Positions 6,929 to 7,139 of a DNA stretch of 7,139 bases are shown here, in pieces. A program made the translations under genes and the position numbers. Origin of the DNA: Candidatus Pacearchaeota archaeon (GTDB lineage: Archaea > Nanoarchaeota > Nanoarchaeia > Pacearchaeales > GW2011-AR1); NCBI GenBank assembly GCA_002690445.1, contig NZER01000261.1:1-7139 (forward strand), in the 5' to 3' direction. The notes beneath the pieces were generated by a model that saw only the letters and a program-made list of their open reading frames with translations, was not told the DNA's origin and made no database searches. The first letter of the stretch is position 1. The number at the start of each line of letters is the position of its first letter.

Positions 6929-6953
6929 TTTCTTCCTTTTATTTTCTTTTTTA
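6929..6953 (+). terminator. Pyrimidine-rich transcription terminator after the lipoprotein gene
   Basis: Directly after the stop codon there are 25 bases that are almost all T and C, with several T runs of four to seven. Archaeal RNA polymerase terminates at such T-rich non-template stretches without a hairpin. Confidence 0.6.
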
Positions 6954-6962
6954 TTAAATAAG

Positions 6963-6977
6963 CAAAAGTTTAAAAAG
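6963..6977 (+). promoter_or_regulatory. Archaeal BRE/TATA-like promoter of the RNase J gene
   Basis: CAAAAG is followed by TTTAAAAAG, the same TATA-like core as the lipoprotein promoter. The centre is about 50 bases before the ATG, giving a predicted leader of about 25 bases with the Shine-Dalgarno site inside it. Confidence 0.55.
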
Positions 6978-7007
6978 AGTTAAAGATAATTCTTTAAAAT
7001 ATATATA

Positions 7008-7016
7008 GGAGTTGAT
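7008..7016 (+). promoter_or_regulatory. Ribosome binding site of the RNase J gene
   Basis: GGAGTTGAT differs by one base from GGAGGTGAT, the full complement of the archaeal 16S rRNA tail, and ends 6 bases before the ATG. It selects 7023 over the ATG at 7015, which runs into a stop after three codons. Confidence 0.7.
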
Positions 7017-7022
7017 GAAAAA

Positions 7023-7139
7023 ATGATTGAAGTATGTAGTGTAGGCGGTTATAGTGAAGTAGGAAAGAACATGACTGCTTTGAAAATTGATGATGAAGTA
7101 ATAATTTTTGATATGGGTATATTCTTACCAGCTATTATA
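7023..7139 (+). CDS. rnj: Ribonuclease J, metallo-beta-lactamase family (3' partial, first 39 residues)
   Basis: Only 39 residues are visible. The pattern VGGYSEVGKNMTALKI, then a hydrophobic beta strand and IFDMG with LPAII, is the N-terminal signature of archaeal RNase J: GG-x-x-EVG-x-NMT followed by a strand ending in D-x-G. The zinc-binding HxHxDH motif and the beta-CASP domain would lie beyond the edge. The enzyme is a cytoplasmic 5'-3' exoribonuclease in mRNA turnover and RNA processing. The ATG is supported by GGAGTTGAT 6 bases upstream, close to the GGAGGTGAT complementary to the archaeal 16S rRNA tail. An earlier ATG at 7015 reads M-K-K-stop and is not used. It has its own TATA-like box and lacks the TACT-N4-AGTAGTTAATA motif of its neighbours, in keeping with a separately controlled housekeeping gene. 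Other RNase J-like beta-CASP proteins cannot be excluded from so short a piece. Confidence 0.82.
   Translation, partial: MIEVCSVGGYSEVGKNMTALKIDDEVIIFDMGIFLPAII

Overview
The window is AT-rich (roughly one third G+C by eye). It looks like DPANN-type archaeal DNA, probably Woesearchaeota/Pacearchaeota-like; that placement is inference. Support comes from archaeal BRE/TATA-like elements about 25-55 bases before the starts, apparently leaderless starts for two genes, GGAG-type ribosome binding sites for two others, pyrimidine-rich 3' ends, and a final gene whose N-terminus matches archaeal RNase J. There are five genes, two of them cut by the window edges. No tRNA, rRNA, CRISPR array or insertion sequence was seen.

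Layout. Bases 1-4314 (+) are the 3' part of a giant, apparently exported protein. It has a Cys-rich N-terminal segment, a long helical HEAT-like array, a papain/NlpC-P60-like domain, a roughly six-bladed beta-propeller, and then the rest of the papain-like domain. Bases 4311-5447 (-) encode a 378-residue protein with one N-terminal hydrophobic segment and an uninterrupted copy of the same papain-like domain. The two genes converge and share the TTAA that holds both stop codons. A 110-base divergent promoter region follows. Next come a small secreted protein with two DxDG calcium-type loops (5558-6202) and a small putative lipoprotein (6278-6928). The last gene is the start of a housekeeping RNase J (7023 to the edge).

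How the genes fit together. The four genes before RNase J all look extracytoplasmic: export signals are visible in three, and the giant protein has a Cys-rich N-terminal end and shares its domain with an exported neighbour. The giant protein and its convergent neighbour are paralogues over about 300 residues with matching spacing. In the giant one, about 380 extra residues, mostly the propeller, lie between the catalytic Cys and catalytic His, and a dockerin-like calcium loop follows the His. The divergent promoter region holds a palindromic site exactly midway between the two TATA boxes, and the same 19-base pattern TACT-N4-AGTAGTTAATA recurs before the TATA box of the lipoprotein gene. I read this as a co-regulated cell-surface locus, perhaps a surface or host-directed hydrolase system, next to a housekeeping gene. 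The alignments and sites are visible in the sequence; the functional reading is inference.
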